In this document: one piece after another, positions 34,732 to 46,469 of the stretch
Numbering within the stretch: the first letter of the stretch is position 1
Layout of the letters: every line of letters starts with the position of its first letter
NCBI GenBank assembly: GCA_033675265.1
Contig: JAUJYZ010001231.1
Location: forward strand, 62,001 to 126,000
Source: Actinostola sp. cb2023
Lineage: Eukaryota > Cnidaria > Anthozoa > Actiniaria > Actinostolidae
Reading direction: 5' to 3'
Length of the DNA stretch: 64,000 nt
Made by a program: the position numbers and the translations under genes
The notes under the pieces: generated by a model
Told to the model about the DNA's origin: nothing
The model's database searches: none
What the model saw: only the letters and a program-made list of their open reading frames with translations

Positions 34732-34811
34732 TATTCAGCATGAACCAAAATAAATTACTGTGTGTGGTTTATGGCATACTGAAAGTTTACTTTTAATAAT
34801 GTTTTATAAAG

Positions 34812-34895
34812 ATGTGAAACAGCCATGGAATGACTTATCTCTGCTTAAACAATGTGCATCACAAGATGAAGACATTCTACGTGGTTTAATTAGGA
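34812..34895 (+). CDS. NLR gene 1, exon B: short linker exon
   Basis: An 84-base exon chosen because acceptor TTTTATAAAG and donor A/GTGAGT give the right phase on both sides. The exon A end (one base) plus its first two bases make GAT, and it ends leaving one base. The product reads VKQPWNDLSLLKQCASQDED. The paralogous exon 52207-52293 has the same boundaries, one codon more and mostly conserved residues. It probably forms the last helix after the HEPN domain. Confidence 0.65.
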
Positions 34896-35932
34896 GTGAG
34901 TACAATGTTGATGATAAGTGCATAACCTTAACTAATTATTAGTGTTCTTACTATATTATTATAATAAGGTATATTATTACACTGTTCTTGTGTTCAGCAA
35001 CACATTGATGAAGGTGTCGGGAAGTGTACTGGCTGAGGTAATGCATCGCACAGATCACATTGGAATTTATAACACAATGCATTGATTCTAGTCAGTTCAC
35101 AATCTGTGGTTTATTATCCTTGGGAGAGAAGACTTTTTGGCTGTGAAAAACAGGCTTGACAGGAATTCCATTTTTTTGTGCCTATAAGTGTCACATCAGT
35201 TCTGTTTCTTTCTGTTTTCGTTAAGATACAGAACATTACCCAAGGCCATGTATTGACAGTGTGTTTAAAGTGACTTGCCTACTATGGAACAAATGTCATT
35301 ACAAAAGTTTATAAAAAATGATTTTCTTACATAACAGTTAATGATGATGCCAATATACAAAGAAAAAATATGAAAAGAAAAAAATAGGTGTCCCGTGTGT
35401 CGTCCCGTGTGTCATCCCGCGTTAGTTTTCGAGTATTCCAGTCTGATTGTAAAACATCTTTACAAAGTTTCAAAGGAAAAAGAGCGGTAACCAAGTTTAG
35501 AACAAAATAAATCATTACGCGAAAACTACATGTATTCAAGCGATGGAATAATTTTCTCAGAAAAGATAACTTGTACATTACTTTGCAAAAAGACATCAAA
35601 ATGTTGAAGGTTTCTTAGCAATCAGACAAATTCAGTGTTTTGGTCTTTCAACCATCAATAATTTCACGTCAAAAACGAACACCAAAAATACATACAAAAC
35701 ACGTGTTCTGTGTGATGACGTCATTACGTTTTTCTTCAACTTTGCAGAAAGATTGCCTTTTTACCTGTTATTTCTGAAATGACATTAGACAGTTTGTTAT
35801 GGTAACTCGGCAGTATTTGTGCATGCGCATTGTACTCTAAAATATTTCCATAGCAGGCAATCACCTTAAATAATTAGCAGTGCTGTAAGGTTTTGAGTTG
35901 TAGAGTGAATATATTTATCTTATGATTACCAG

Positions 35933-37015
35933 TTAACAGCAGGTTTGGTGGTTTGGAACAAGGACAAGCAGAAATAAAGCTAAGTCAGCAACAGTCACAA
36001 CACAGGCAAGAGGGGTTACAGCAGGGACAGTCAGGTCTACAGCAAGGTCAGCAACAATCACAACAAAGACAAGAGGGGTTACTGCAGGGACAGTCAGGTC
36101 TACAGCAAGGTCAGCAACAATCACAACAAAGGCAAGAGGGGTTACAGCAGGGACAGTCGGTTCTACAGCAAGGTCAGCAACAATCACAACAAAGGCAAGA
36201 GGAGATACTACATGTACAGCAAGAAATAGTGCAAGGTCAGCAACAGTCACAACACAGGCAAGAGGAGATACTACATGTACAGCAAGAAATAGTGCAAGGT
36301 CAGCAACAGTCACAACAAAGGCAAGAGGGGTTACAGCAGGGACAGTCGGTTCTACAGCAAGGTCAGCAACAATCACAACAAAGGCAAGAGGAGATACTAC
36401 ATGTACAGCAAGAAATAGTGCAAGGTCAGCAACAGTCACAAGAAAGGCAAGAGGGGTTACTGCAGGGACAGTCAGGTCTACAGCAAGGTCAGCAACAATC
36501 ACAAGAAAGGCAAGAGGGGTTACAGCAGGGACAGTCAGGTCTACAGCAAGGTCAGCAACAATCACAAGAAAGGCAAGAGGGGTTACTACAGGGACAGTCA
36601 GGTCTACAGCAAGGTCAGCAACAATCACAAGAAAGGCAAGAGGGGTTACTACAGGGACAGTCAGGTCTACAGCAAGGTCAGCAACAATCACAACAAAGGC
36701 AAGAGGGGTTACTGCAGGGACAGTCGGTTCTACAGCAAGGTCAGCAACAATCACAACAAAGGCAAGAGGAGTTGCTGCAGGGACAGTCAGGTCTACAGCA
36801 AGGTCAGCAACAATCACAACAAAGGCAAGAGGGGTTACTGCAGGGACAGTCAGGTCTACAGCAAGGTCAGCAACAATCACAACAAAGGCAAGAGGAGATA
36901 CTGCAGGGACAGCAAGGTCATGAGCAACAATCACAACAAAGGCATCTGGAGTTACTGAAAAAAATTGATATGTCATCAACATCACAAGAACGTTCATCCA
37001 AGTTGTCAGCTGAAG
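35933..37015 (+). CDS. NLR gene 1, exon C: Gln-rich 21-residue coiled-coil repeats
   Basis: Acceptor GATTACCAG and donor GAAG/GTCAGT; phase 1 on both sides. It encodes about 361 residues, nearly all of them 15-16 tandem copies of a 21-residue unit such as QGQQQSQQRQEGLLQGQSGL. Some units carry the variant EEILHVQQEIVQ. Twenty-one residues are exactly three heptads, and Leu/Ile recur at heptad spacing, so a long rod-like coiled coil joining HEPN and NACHT is likely. The 63-bp DNA unit is highly homogeneous, which favours unequal exchange. The exon ends with a non-repetitive segment (IDMSSTSQERSSKLSAE) shared with the paralogue. The antisense strand is also open here but has no support as a gene. 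Confidence 0.75.
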
Positions 37016-37283
37016 GTCAGTTGTATTTCTAATTAAAATTATTTCGAATTAAAATTATTTCGAATTAAAATTATATTGGTAATAATAATTAAAGTTAGTC
37101 ATCATGTGTCTTTGCCCAGGGAGCTTCCACCTATCTAGTTTGCCATAGCACCTTCAAACACACCTTTTTGTGCAGTAAACAAACAAACAATTGAAGTATC
37201 CTATGTATGCTCTCTTTCGGTCTTTTCCCGTATGCTTGTGCGTCTTTACAGAAAATTACACTGATGATTATTTTCGTTTTCAG

Positions 37284-39574
37284 ATGTAAAATTGTGCTCT
37301 AAAAACTTGAAATCGTCAACAAAAAGCCAAACAGAATTCCAACCCAAATTCCAGGCCAGTGAATTGGTTTCAAGTGCAAGGACAGATGACATCTTCACCA
37401 ACCTCATGATTCAACGTGGACGGAAACCCTTGCCGAAAGGTGGAGGTTCAGACAGCAGATCGGAGCATTTAGCTGAATATAGCAGATTGAATGGTTCTGT
37501 AATCCAAAGATGCCAGGACATATTCATTGAACCAGAGAAAGGCAAACCTAAGCCCAAGTCCATTTTAGTAACTGGGAAGCCTGGCATTGGAAAATCTCTA
37601 TTTTGTCAAAAGTTTGTGAGAGATTGGGCTGACGATGTTTTATTTCAAGAAAAAACAAGCTCTAAACCAGAGGATTTTGATTTTGTGTACTTGCTGACAT
37701 TTCGTCAACTTAATCTATTTGGAGATCAAGAATTAAATTTGCGGGAGGTTTTAAATCACTGTTCTCTGCTGGATGAGCATTCAAACGTTGATGAAACTTT
37801 GTTTGAGTATATCATTGAACATCCAGAAAAAGTCCTATTTATCCTTGATGGGTACGATGAATATTCATGTAGAGCAAGCATCTCAGACAGTAGTTTTGAG
37901 CAGAAGTATGAAAACAACCCACGAATTCCTATGCCTGTGGCCGCCTTGATTTCCAAACTCATGAGAAAGAAGGTATTTGGTGGCGCTGTGGTTATGGTTA
38001 CATCGAGACCAACTCAGGCCGGCGAGCTGGGAGGAATGAAGTTTGATGTACTGGTGGAAATTGCTGGGTTTTCTGCCAAACAAGTTGGAGAGTTCATTGG
38101 AAAGTACTTCCATTCAAAACCAGAGATGAAGAATGATGCACTTGAACACATCATGAATAACGCAAATCTCTTAAGCATAGCACACATTCCCATGCTTTGT
38201 TATCTGATGTGTTGGTGCTTGGAATGGCATATTGAATCCAAAACAGAAGGGGATCTTCCCGTTACAATAACAGATCTTTATTCAGAAGTTGTAGAACTTT
38301 TTCAAATGAAACTCAACACCAAATCCGAATACAGAGCAACAGCAATTCCAGAACAACCCAATGTTCAACCTGCGATTGAAAATACTATGGTCAAGCTATC
38401 AAAGCTGGCAGCTAAAACGATGATGGGAAAGGAGCTCATATTTGAAGAAGACGACTTCGAGAAATTTGGTGTTGCTTCTCATGAAGTTGAAAACCTAAAA
38501 GCTAGCGGTCTGATCACCTGTGGCCCTGGCTTTAGAAAGACTGCCTTCAAGATAACGCGATATTTTTGTTTTTCACATTTGACACTTCATGAATATTTTG
38601 CTGCTGATTACTTTGTCAAAAACAATCGACTCCCATCACTAGAGGTAAGCGATATGGTGTTTCAGTTTATTGCTGGACTTTCAGCAAGACTGAAAAGTGA
38701 TCATTACGGTGAAGAACTCATGGAACGGTTGCTGGAACACATTAAGCTTGAAGATCAAGGTGTTCTTCTTCTTATGCATTGTCTTTATGAATATAAGGAT
38801 AAACAATTTGGAGTTGGGATGATCAAAAAATACCCTCATTGCTTCGGTACAGAGAATCTGATAAGTGCTACTTGTGGGCGTCATGGTAGCACTTTGTTAG
38901 ACGATGTAGATTGTGTAGCGCTATCATTTTCCCTGGATCTGATCAGTAAATTTGTAAAGGATTACAAAGAACATGAAGTCTCGTCTTCACAGCCATTTAT
39001 CATCAGTGGTTTGGATTGTTCTACGTCGACGTTAGCAGGAGCAAAACGAATCTTGGCATCATTTCAAAACGATTCCTGTCCCATTAAGAGGTTAACATGG
39101 TATCAAATTACAGATGAGGTTATTGAATTCTGCCTAAATGAAGCTTTACCATCAACAAACATAACCACATTGGAACTGGGTGGCATTGGTAATGAAGGAT
39201 TGCTACATCTTAGTAAAGTATTACCATCAACAAACATAACCACATTGGAACTGGATGGCATTGGTAACGAAGGATTGCTACATCTTAGTAAAGTATTACC
39301 ATCAACAAAGATAACCACACTACAACTGTATGTCAGTATTATTACTGATGAAGGATTGCTGCATCTTAGTAAAGTATTACCATCAACAAACATAACCACA
39401 CTACAGATGTTTAGCACTGGTGGTATTACTGATGAAGGAGTAAAACATTTCAGTGAATCAACTGAAAGACATTTTATTACTACTACCGGTACTGTTATGA
39501 GCACTGATAGTAATGTACGTGACATTAAGTTGATTCGCAGGAAGGAAGCCCATAGAGAAGAAAGAGAGTGGTGA
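37284..39574 (+). CDS. NLR gene 1, exon D: NACHT ATPase and LRR domains
   Basis: The last exon, starting at TTTTCAG/AT (phase 1) and ending in TGA at 39574. It encodes about 763 residues. Counting from the TTG codon at 37292, the Walker A motif GKPGIGKS is at residues 95-102, Walker B VLFILDGYDE at 181-190 and sensor VVMVTSRP at 233-240. A helical and winged-helix-like region follows (PMLCYLMCWCLEWH; CFSHLTLHEYFAADYF near 426-441). Four LRRs of 27 residues occupy about 619-715 (LPSTNITTLEL...GLLHLSKV). With exons A-C the model has 1,293 residues after an unseen first exon. This is the NLR architecture of innate immune sensors: NACHT for nucleotide-driven oligomerisation, LRR for ligand or autoinhibition. 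The ligand and function are unknown. NLR2 is a close tandem paralogue. Confidence 0.9.
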
Positions 39575-39660
39575 TTCGATTGGTTCATGTAAATGTAGAT
39601 GTTTGTAATATATTTTATACGTTTATAATCATTAATAACTGGAGATGGAGCAACCATTGT

Positions 39661-39830
39661 TACACCTGTTTTCATTTACAAAATACAAAATAATAAATAG
39701 TAAAATGAATTAATTAGAGAAACAACGAGCCACAGTTCCGCGTGATTGAATTCCTTTTGTTTCCCTAATGAATTCCTTTCTACTATTTACTATTTTGTAT
39801 TTTGTAAATGGACGTTTTTTTTAAACAGGT
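39661..39830. repeat. MITE-like inverted repeat at the NLR1 3' end
   Basis: TTTACAAAATACAAAATAAT and ACTATTTTGTATTTTGTAAA frame ATTAATTAGAGAAAC with its partner GTTTCCCTAATGAATT. A matching copy follows NLR2 (56613-56745), so it was present before the duplication. Confidence 0.7.
39692..39697 (+). promoter_or_regulatory. Candidate poly(A) signal of NLR1
   Basis: AATAAA about 118 bases after the stop codon, inside the left arm of the MITE-like inverted repeat. Confidence 0.5.
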
Positions 39831-39893
39831 GCATGTATCTATAAGTACGTTTAAAATCGTTTCTTTATTCAATTTATTTAATGTAATATTTAT

Positions 39894-40078
39894 TTAGGTG
39901 CAATATCTCAGATATCTTATCCATATGAAGTTGAAAACAGCTTACCTCCTTCCTAAATCGCTCATGTTTCCCATTTTACCCATGCTAGACTTCATTAAAG
40001 GTCAACATTTCCAAATACAGCGATTTAGGAAGGAGGTAAGCTATTTTCAACTTCATATGGATAAGATATTGCACCTAA
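39894..40078. repeat. Foldback, 185 bp
   Basis: TTAGGTGCAATATCT with CTTATCCATATGAAGTTGAA and GCTTACCTCCTTCCTAAATC pairs with the right half. The loop is near 39986. Confidence 0.83.
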
Positions 40079-40794
40079 TTAATATTCGTAAATCGTCTAA
40101 CATGCACCAACTGAAATTGTCGTAACTTTTGAAATATCCAAAACGTACACAGGTTTTTACAGATTTGTGTAAATGAAATGATGTTCAATCCGATTGTGTC
40201 AATGAGAGAGTCCAGCGAGGTGCCACTTTTGCAAAATAATCGAGTAAAGTTGGGTAATTTTGAGCCGCCGTTCAGTTAGATCTTAGTGGGGTTAATTATC
40301 AACTAATTTTCTCATAAACGGCTGAACCGATTGAATAACGCTTTACCTCTAGACAAACTAGATACATTCATCTACAACATGATATAAAAGGTTTCGCTGG
40401 ATAATGCGAGACGACGTTTGTACAGCGCCGTAAAAAAGGGCATAATTTCATGCAAATTTGACGTCCTCTGACCAGCTCTCAGACGGAATCATTAAAAAAA
40501 ATATAATAAAATAAAATAAAAATATTTTGAAGCAAACCAAACCCGTTTTAGTTTTAACCTTGATATAGTCTTTCATTAGCTAGAGTTTGGGAGATATTTA
40601 TTTTAGAAGCGAAAACGACTGAGAGGTTTTTAAAGAGACGGCCAGTTAAATTGTTTGAAGTATTTTCAGTTATTGTTAGTAGCTATTATTGGGCTTCCTG
40701 TGGTAGTCTAATTTCTTGTTACAACGGAACGGACCAAGGGTAGGTTTCCGGAAATGGGAGTTTCCCCTTAGGGGAGGAGGTAATCGAAGCAATG
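40079..40794. other. No gene seen
   Basis: AT-rich spacer. The GGGCTTCCTGTGG word is at 40691-40703. Confidence 0.45.
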
Positions 40795-42405
40795 TTTTAG
40801 TAGAGAATGCGAGATGTGTCTGCGTGCGCTAACGGGAGGTGTCCACCTACGGGAGGTGTCTGCTTATGGGAGGTTATAGAAGCAATGTTTTAGTGGAGAA
40901 ATGAAACGTTTAGGACTTTTGGGATGTGTCTGCGTGCTAACGGGAGGTGTCTGCCTACGGGAGGTGTCTGCTTATGGGAGGCTATAGAAGCAATGTTTTA
41001 GTGGAGAAATGAAACGTTTAGGACTTTTGGGATGTGTCTGCGTGCTAACGGGAGGTGTCCGCCTACGGGAGGTGTCTGCTTATGGGAGGTTATAGAAGCA
41101 ATGTTTTAGTGGAGAAATGAAACGCTTAGGACCTTTGGGATGTGTCTGCGTGCTAACGGGAGGTGTCTGCCTACGGGAGGTGTCTGCTTATGGAAGGTTA
41201 TAGAAGCAATGTTTTAGTGGAGAAATGAAACGTTTAGGACCTTTGGGATGTGTCTGGGTGTTAACGGGAGGTGTCTGCCTACGGGAGGTGTCTGCTTATG
41301 GGAGGTTATAGAAGCAATGTTTTAGTGGAGAAATGAAACGCTTAGGACCTTTGGGATGTGTCTGTGTGCTAACGGGAGGTGTTCGCCTACGGGAGGTGTC
41401 TACTTATGGGAGGTTATAGAAGCAATGTTTTAGTGGAGAAATGAAACGCTTAGGACCTTTGGGATGTGTCTGTGTGCTAACGATAGGTGTCCTCCTACGG
41501 GAGGTGTCTGCTTATGGGAGGTTATAGAAGCAATGTTTTAGTGGAGAAATGAAACGCTTAGGACCTTTGGGATGTGTCTGCGTGCTAACGGGAGGTGTCC
41601 GCCTACGGGAGGTGTCTGCTTATGGGAGGTTATAGAAACAATGTTTTAGTAAAGAAATGAAACGTTTAGGACCCCTGGGATGTGTCTGCGTGCTAACGGG
41701 AGGTGTCTGCCTACGGGAGGTGTCTGCTTATGGGAGGTTATAGAAGCAATGTTTTAGTGGAGAAATTAAACGTTTATAGGAACTTTGGGATGTGTCTGCG
41801 TGCTAACGGGAGGTGTCTGCCTACGGGAGGTGTCTGCTTATGGAAGGTTATAGAAGCAATGTTTTAGTGGAGAAATGAAACGTTTAGGACCTTTGGGATG
41901 TGTCTGGGTGTTAACGGGAGGTGTCTGCCTACGGGAGGTGTCTGCTTATGGGAGGTTATAGAAGCAATGTTTTAGTGGAGAAATGAAACGCTTAGGACCT
42001 TTGGGATGTGTCTGTGTGCTAACGGGAGGTGTTCGCCTACGGGAGGTGTCTACTTATGGGAGGTTATAGAAGCAATGTTTTAGTGGAGAAATGAAACGCT
42101 TAGGACCTTTGGGATGTGTCTGTGTGCTAACGGGAGGTGTCCTCCTACGGGAGGTGTCTGCTTATGGGAGGTTATAGAAGCAATGTTTTAGTGGAGAAAT
42201 GAAACGCTTAGGACCTTTGGGATGTGTCTGTGTGCTAACGATAGGTGTCCTCCTACGGGAGGTGTCTACTTATGGGAGGTTATAGAAGCAATGTTTTAGT
42301 GGAGAAATGAAACGCTTAGGACCTTTGGGATGTGTCTGTGTGCTAACGGGAGGTGTCCTCCTACGGGAGGTGTCTGCTTATGGGAGGTTATAGAAGCAAT
42401 GTTGT
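40795..42405. repeat. 108-bp minisatellite with a six-unit higher-order repeat
   Basis: About 15 copies of a unit containing TTATAGAAGCAATGTTTTAG, TGGAGAAATGAAACG and CTAACGGGAGGTGTC. Diagnostic variants recur 650 bases apart (TGGAAGGTTATAG at 41191 and 41841, each followed by GGGTGTTAACGGG), so six units have been duplicated as a block. Confidence 0.9.
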
Positions 42406-42658
42406 ATATTACCGTTCTCAGCAGATTTTATCTTCATTATTTTTATTTGGGAGCCATTTATGCATTCGGTCTATATATGCCATACTTATACATAATTATC
42501 AATTATACGAGTGGGTGCTACATCTCTTTAAACCCTGGGTACCAAACACTTGTAGCTATAATATATATTCTAGTTTGTCCAGGGGACAAGAAAGCTTTAG
42601 CTGCACCTTCAGTGCGTAATGTTTTAGCAATAAATAAATTGTGTTTTCAGTTCCATAG

Positions 42659-42865
42659 CTAGTGTTTCAGCTCGTCCATCGTAGAATGGAAGTCAGATAG
42701 CAACCGATAGTCTGGGTCAGCGGGTTCTATGTAAGTGAAATCCTCATCTTCGTTATCACACAGCATGTTGGAGCCAGCAAGAGTTAGTTTACAAGGTAGT
42801 TCGTCAGCGTGCTGGACGTAGTGCTCGATTAGGGTCATGAGATCAGGGAACGTCTTACTGAAACC
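42659..42865 (-). CDS. Tensin-like SH2 protein, last exon
   Basis: Minus-strand exon with acceptor CTTTCAG at 42866 and stop TAG at 42659-42661, 68 codons. It joins the upstream exon (43820-43649) in phase 0, giving KLE/GFSKTFPDLMTLIEHYV, the C-terminal half of an SH2 domain. HYVQHADELPCKL is where tensin SH2 domains have a similar LPCKL ending. After the domain comes an acidic tail (DNEDEDFTYIEPADPDYRLL) with two Tyr residues that could be phosphorylation sites. Assignment to tensin rather than another SH2 adaptor rests only on these short similarities. Confidence 0.75.
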   Translation of the reverse strand, partial: GFSKTFPDLMTLIEHYVQHADELPCKLTLAGSNMLCDNEDEDFTYIEPADPDYRLLSDFHSTMDELKH

Positions 42866-42878
42866 CTGAAAGGCAAAC

Positions 42879-43030
42879 GATATATAATAAATGCATGGCT
42901 GAAGATAGCTTAATGATGGATGACAGTAACAACCACAGGCAGCCCAACCATTTCTATTGAGCAGATATAATAAATGCATGGCTGAAGATAGCTTAATGAT
43001 GGGACCACAGGCAGCCCATAAATAGAAATA
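42879..43030. repeat. Tandem duplication in the SH2 intron
   Basis: ATAATAAATGCATGGCTGAA through GATAGCTTAATGATGG occurs twice (from about 42887 and 42968). Each copy is followed by the CCACAGGCAGCCC word. Confidence 0.7.
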
Positions 43031-43066
43031 ATAAATATTATGATAAAAAAGACCCGCGCATCTTTT

Positions 43067-43181
43067 TAAATTGGGTTCCCTGTGTTTTGTGGATGGAATA
43101 GCACGTGCACGTTTTTCCTTGCGTTTACGTAACTGAGTAAAAACAGTAAATGCGATTCCATGCGTAAAACACAGGGAGTCC
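43067..43181. repeat. Short TIR element in the SH2 intron
   Basis: AAATTGGGTTCCCTGTGTTT at the left and the approximate reverse complement AACACAGGGAGTCCAACAC at the right. GGAATAG/GATTCCAT form inner arms. The ends belong to the recurrent GGGCTTCCTGTGG-type word. Confidence 0.68.
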
Positions 43182-43648
43182 AACACAATACCTATTCCGC
43201 GCGCTATGAAAAAACCCATGATAAAAGATGCGCTAATACAAAAAAATATATTTTTATTACAACTAAGTGCGGACACATGGTGTTGTGCATGCTCACCGGT
43301 GACTTCGGAGCGCGGACAAAAAACGCTGGATGCTCGAGCATGGGTGTTATGCGCATCATTGCCGGCTATTTTCAGCGCATCCGCCTACGCATTTGTTGCC
43401 TGCAATAGTGCAGAAGTTGCATCGCAATGTACTTCAGTAAGATTGCGGAGGTTGACACATAATGCCAGCAATCTTGCGCGCAATGTTGCAACGTTTGTCC
43501 GCACCTTTAGCATCAAAGAATGCTTGGGCTACCTGTGGCAACGACGCAATATTTTGGACACCTTCCCACACAACCCCGTCCAGGATCTAGTCCAGTCCCT
43601 CCCGGTCAATATACAACAGGAAGCCCAGAAAATGCAACAAACAGTTAC

Positions 43649-43820
43649 CTCAAGTTTGACTCCCTCTGGTACTGGAGTGATGAGATAGTTTGCAAAACCA
43701 TCAGGTATAAAATCGTTAGGCACACGAACTGTTAGAGCATGACAACCTGGTCGACTCTGACTATCACGAACAAAAAACGACCCATCTTCTGATGACTGCA
43801 GCATCTCGATGACGAAGTCT
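43649..43820 (-). CDS. Tensin-like SH2 protein, penultimate exon
   Basis: A 172-base minus-strand exon between acceptor CCTTTTTCAG and donor GAG/GTAACT. It encodes DFVIEMLQSSEDGSFFVRDS and then GCHALTVRVP and FANYLITPVPEGVKLE. That is the N-terminal half of an SH2 domain with the FFVRDS phosphotyrosine-binding strand; the Arg that contacts phosphate is present. Its first base completes a codon from an exon upstream. That exon, carrying the start of SH2 and the rest of the protein, is not visible within the next few kb. SH2 domains bind phosphotyrosine partners in the cytoplasm; partners here are unknown. Confidence 0.8.
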
Positions 43821-44645
43821 CTGAAAAAGGTTAAACACGCTCGTCAGTTAATGTTCGTTTATCAATCGTCGTCGTCATCATAAAAATAAACGTCCAGTCA
43901 GATAAAGGTTTTGTAATCATGCTGGTGCTGAAAATGATGATGATGATAACTATCGATATGATGATGATCATGAAAGCACCATAATAGATAGACAATACAT
44001 TATGCTTCAGTTTGTTGCGCATTTGTTTTGTTTTTGAATGGTTATTTAGTAGCAAGCAAATTCTGACATAAATAAAGAGTACAATAACCTGGAACTTAAT
44101 TCAGAGAATAACTCGTGGAATTAAAAAGAACATCTATTGTCCAATGTCATTTTGTTGGTTCAATTTCGATGGTGTTTAATTTGTGAATATTTTACACTGA
44201 ATCGAGGCTAAGGCTGAGTAAATGCCTCTTGTCGATCGAGTAGTACAGCGGTGTCTAAACACCTCGAATCAATTTAGTTTATAATGAATGGTTCCAACAT
44301 GACGCGCCTCGATGCTACTGAGTCAGCGGTATTAATTTTACAACAAGCGCGCGCTGCACCTAGTTTGACGTGGGACTGGAAACGATCGATGATTTTAGCA
44401 ATTTTTCAAAGAATAATAAAGTTACTCTAGTAGTATTTAGTCGTCTTTTTTTAATTAAAACACGTTATCATAGAATACTTCTGTCGTGGTTTCTTGAACT
44501 AAAGCCACCCAATAGTATTTGTAGAACCTTGAAGTAATTGTTCCTGGGAAATGCAGCGTCCATTTGTGATGACGTCATCATAATAGCTTCTGTTCTGGCG
44601 GTTGGCATCCAATATGGCCGCCATAATTGTTATATTTTATCACCG
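43821..44645. other. No further SH2 exon recognised
   Basis: Includes a GATGATGATG-rich simple-sequence stretch near 43930-43970 and no clear coding exon. Confidence 0.4.
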
Positions 44646-44654
44646 GGGGAGAGG

Positions 44655-44760
44655 TAGCCTACGAATACAGCCGCTTTTTGGCGCTGGTCGCCAAAGGGGT
44701 CTCCAGCTAGCAAAGACTCCTGTGGCGACCGTCAAAAGGCGGCTCGGTATTCGCAGGCTA
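44655..44760. mobile_element. 106-bp MITE with 9-bp duplication
   Basis: The ends TAGCCTACGAATACAGCCGC and the reverse complement of TAGCCTGCGAATACCGAGCC are flanked by GGGGAGAGG at 44646-44654 and 44761-44769. Confidence 0.75.
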
Positions 44761-45029
44761 GGGGAGAGGACTCCCATGTAAAAAGAGCGACGACTCGAGA
44801 ATGCTCTCTCCTGATTGGCTGAAGTACACAAATTTTGAAATTGGCTTTGTTTTCGTCTGGTTCATGTTGTCTATGTGGTCCCGGTTACAGTAGTCGCACT
44901 GTAAAAGTTTTGACTTGTAGCCGGCTTCGTTCCTTGCCTGATAGTCCCTTTGCGCGCCGAAATCTGTCCGATATCACATCGATCTACTTCCACCAGGCGT
45001 TCCACCCGAAGCAGAGTAACGCGGACTGG

Positions 45030-46300
45030 GAATGAGTGTGACGTCATTCAGGAACTTGATTAATAAGCCACATTCCAGCTGAGTAGCCAGCTGAGTTATT
45101 TTGTTCCTCAGAAACAAAATAATTCAAAACAACTCGAAAGGTAGGTTTATATTTTATACTCATTAACTATTTAAGAATAGTGTTCATTCGTCATGTATAT
45201 CGCCTGATAAAAAGTACGATTTTGTTTAAGACTACATTCTATCGAATATCGATGGAAACTTTGAAGTTCTGTAAGTTGACAAACTCAAAAGCACAAGACG
45301 CCAAGTGGTCGGTAGGGATTCTAGGAACTCTAGCTAGAAGATACAAAACTCACTTTAGACATGACGTTTATCAGTTAAACTACTGCGATATACACTGGAA
45401 ATACTTTGAGTTGCTCTTCTAAGTTGAGATGAAGTTTGTGTCCTGTAATTTCCTCGTTGTGCTGTTGTAATGTACGTGTTTGGACGGGGCCGTATGAATA
45501 TAAAACATGTTCACAAATATTTGACATGGTGAATCTTGACTGAGGTACGTCATCCCAATGAATAGATCACCTAACAAAAAATATAATAAACAATAATAAA
45601 TTATGTAGTATTTATATAACTCTGCGTAAAATATTGTCTAGTAAAATGTTATGGATATATTATAAGTAGTGTAAATACATATACGTTATCCTCTAATACG
45701 TTATCCTTAATAGTTCTGAATTTGTCTACAATTAATAAATATTCGTATGGTTCGTGACTTGAATTTACTGCAGAAATTTACTCGTTGATTTACTGTTTCT
45801 ACCCGAAACAGAGTAACGACTGAGATTGCATGAGTTTGACGCGGTCAGGAATTTGATTAACAAGCACATTCCAGTGACCACTCAGCTGAGTTGTTTTGCT
45901 TCTTCGAAGGTAAGTTTAATATATGTTACTGTTTCATTAACTATTTAATAGTGTTCATACACCATGTATATCGCTTGATACATCAAGTACGATTGTGTTT
46001 AAGACTACATTCTATCGACTATCGATGGAAACTTTGAAGTTCTGTAAGTTGATAAACTCAAAATCACAAGACGCCATTAGTGGTCGGCAGGGGTTCTAGG
46101 AACTCTAGAAGATACACAACTCACTTTAATTTAGACATGATATTTATCAGTTTAACTATACTGCGATATACACTGGAAATACTTTGAGTTGCTCTTCTAA
46201 GTTTAGATGAAGTTTGTATCCTGTAATTTCCTCGTTGAACTGTTGTAATGTACGTGTTTGGTCATCAGGGGCATGAATATAAAACATGTACACAAATATA
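45030..46300. repeat. Repeated 0.5-kb block, copies 1 and 2
   Basis: Two copies (about 45030-45480 and 45770-46290) share CACATTCCAGCTGAG, a GAAGGTARGTTT splice-donor-like site, ATCGATGGAAACTTTGAAGT and TGCGATATACACTGGAAATA. An 80-codon frame in copy 1 (45180-45422) is not kept in copy 2, so coding is not supported. Further copies lie at 49.2-50.2 kb. Confidence 0.7.
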
Positions 46301-46469
46301 TGCAACTTCAGAATACCCCGCAACTTCAAGTCAAGCTCTTATAGCGGAGTGAGGTGCGATATTGCGGGAAAATGATGCAAGCTCAATCAATTTATTAGAA
46401 AACGATGAACGAAGCTGTGTCAGTTTCCTTTATTTGCATCTGGCCCTTGCGAAATGGATTCCCAGAAAA

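Noticed and set aside
34760..34811. ATG-like start for an independent small protein ahead of NLR1 exon B
   Set aside because: The phase and donor/acceptor pattern, conserved in the paralogue, fit an internal exon starting at 34812; the upstream part is intron.
42330..42662. 110-codon plus-strand frame
   Set aside because: It starts inside the 108-bp minisatellite and continues into noncoding sequence antisense to the SH2 3' end; no protein signature.
45180..45422. 80-codon frame in the 0.5-kb repeated block
   Set aside because: The frame is not conserved in the other copies of the block.
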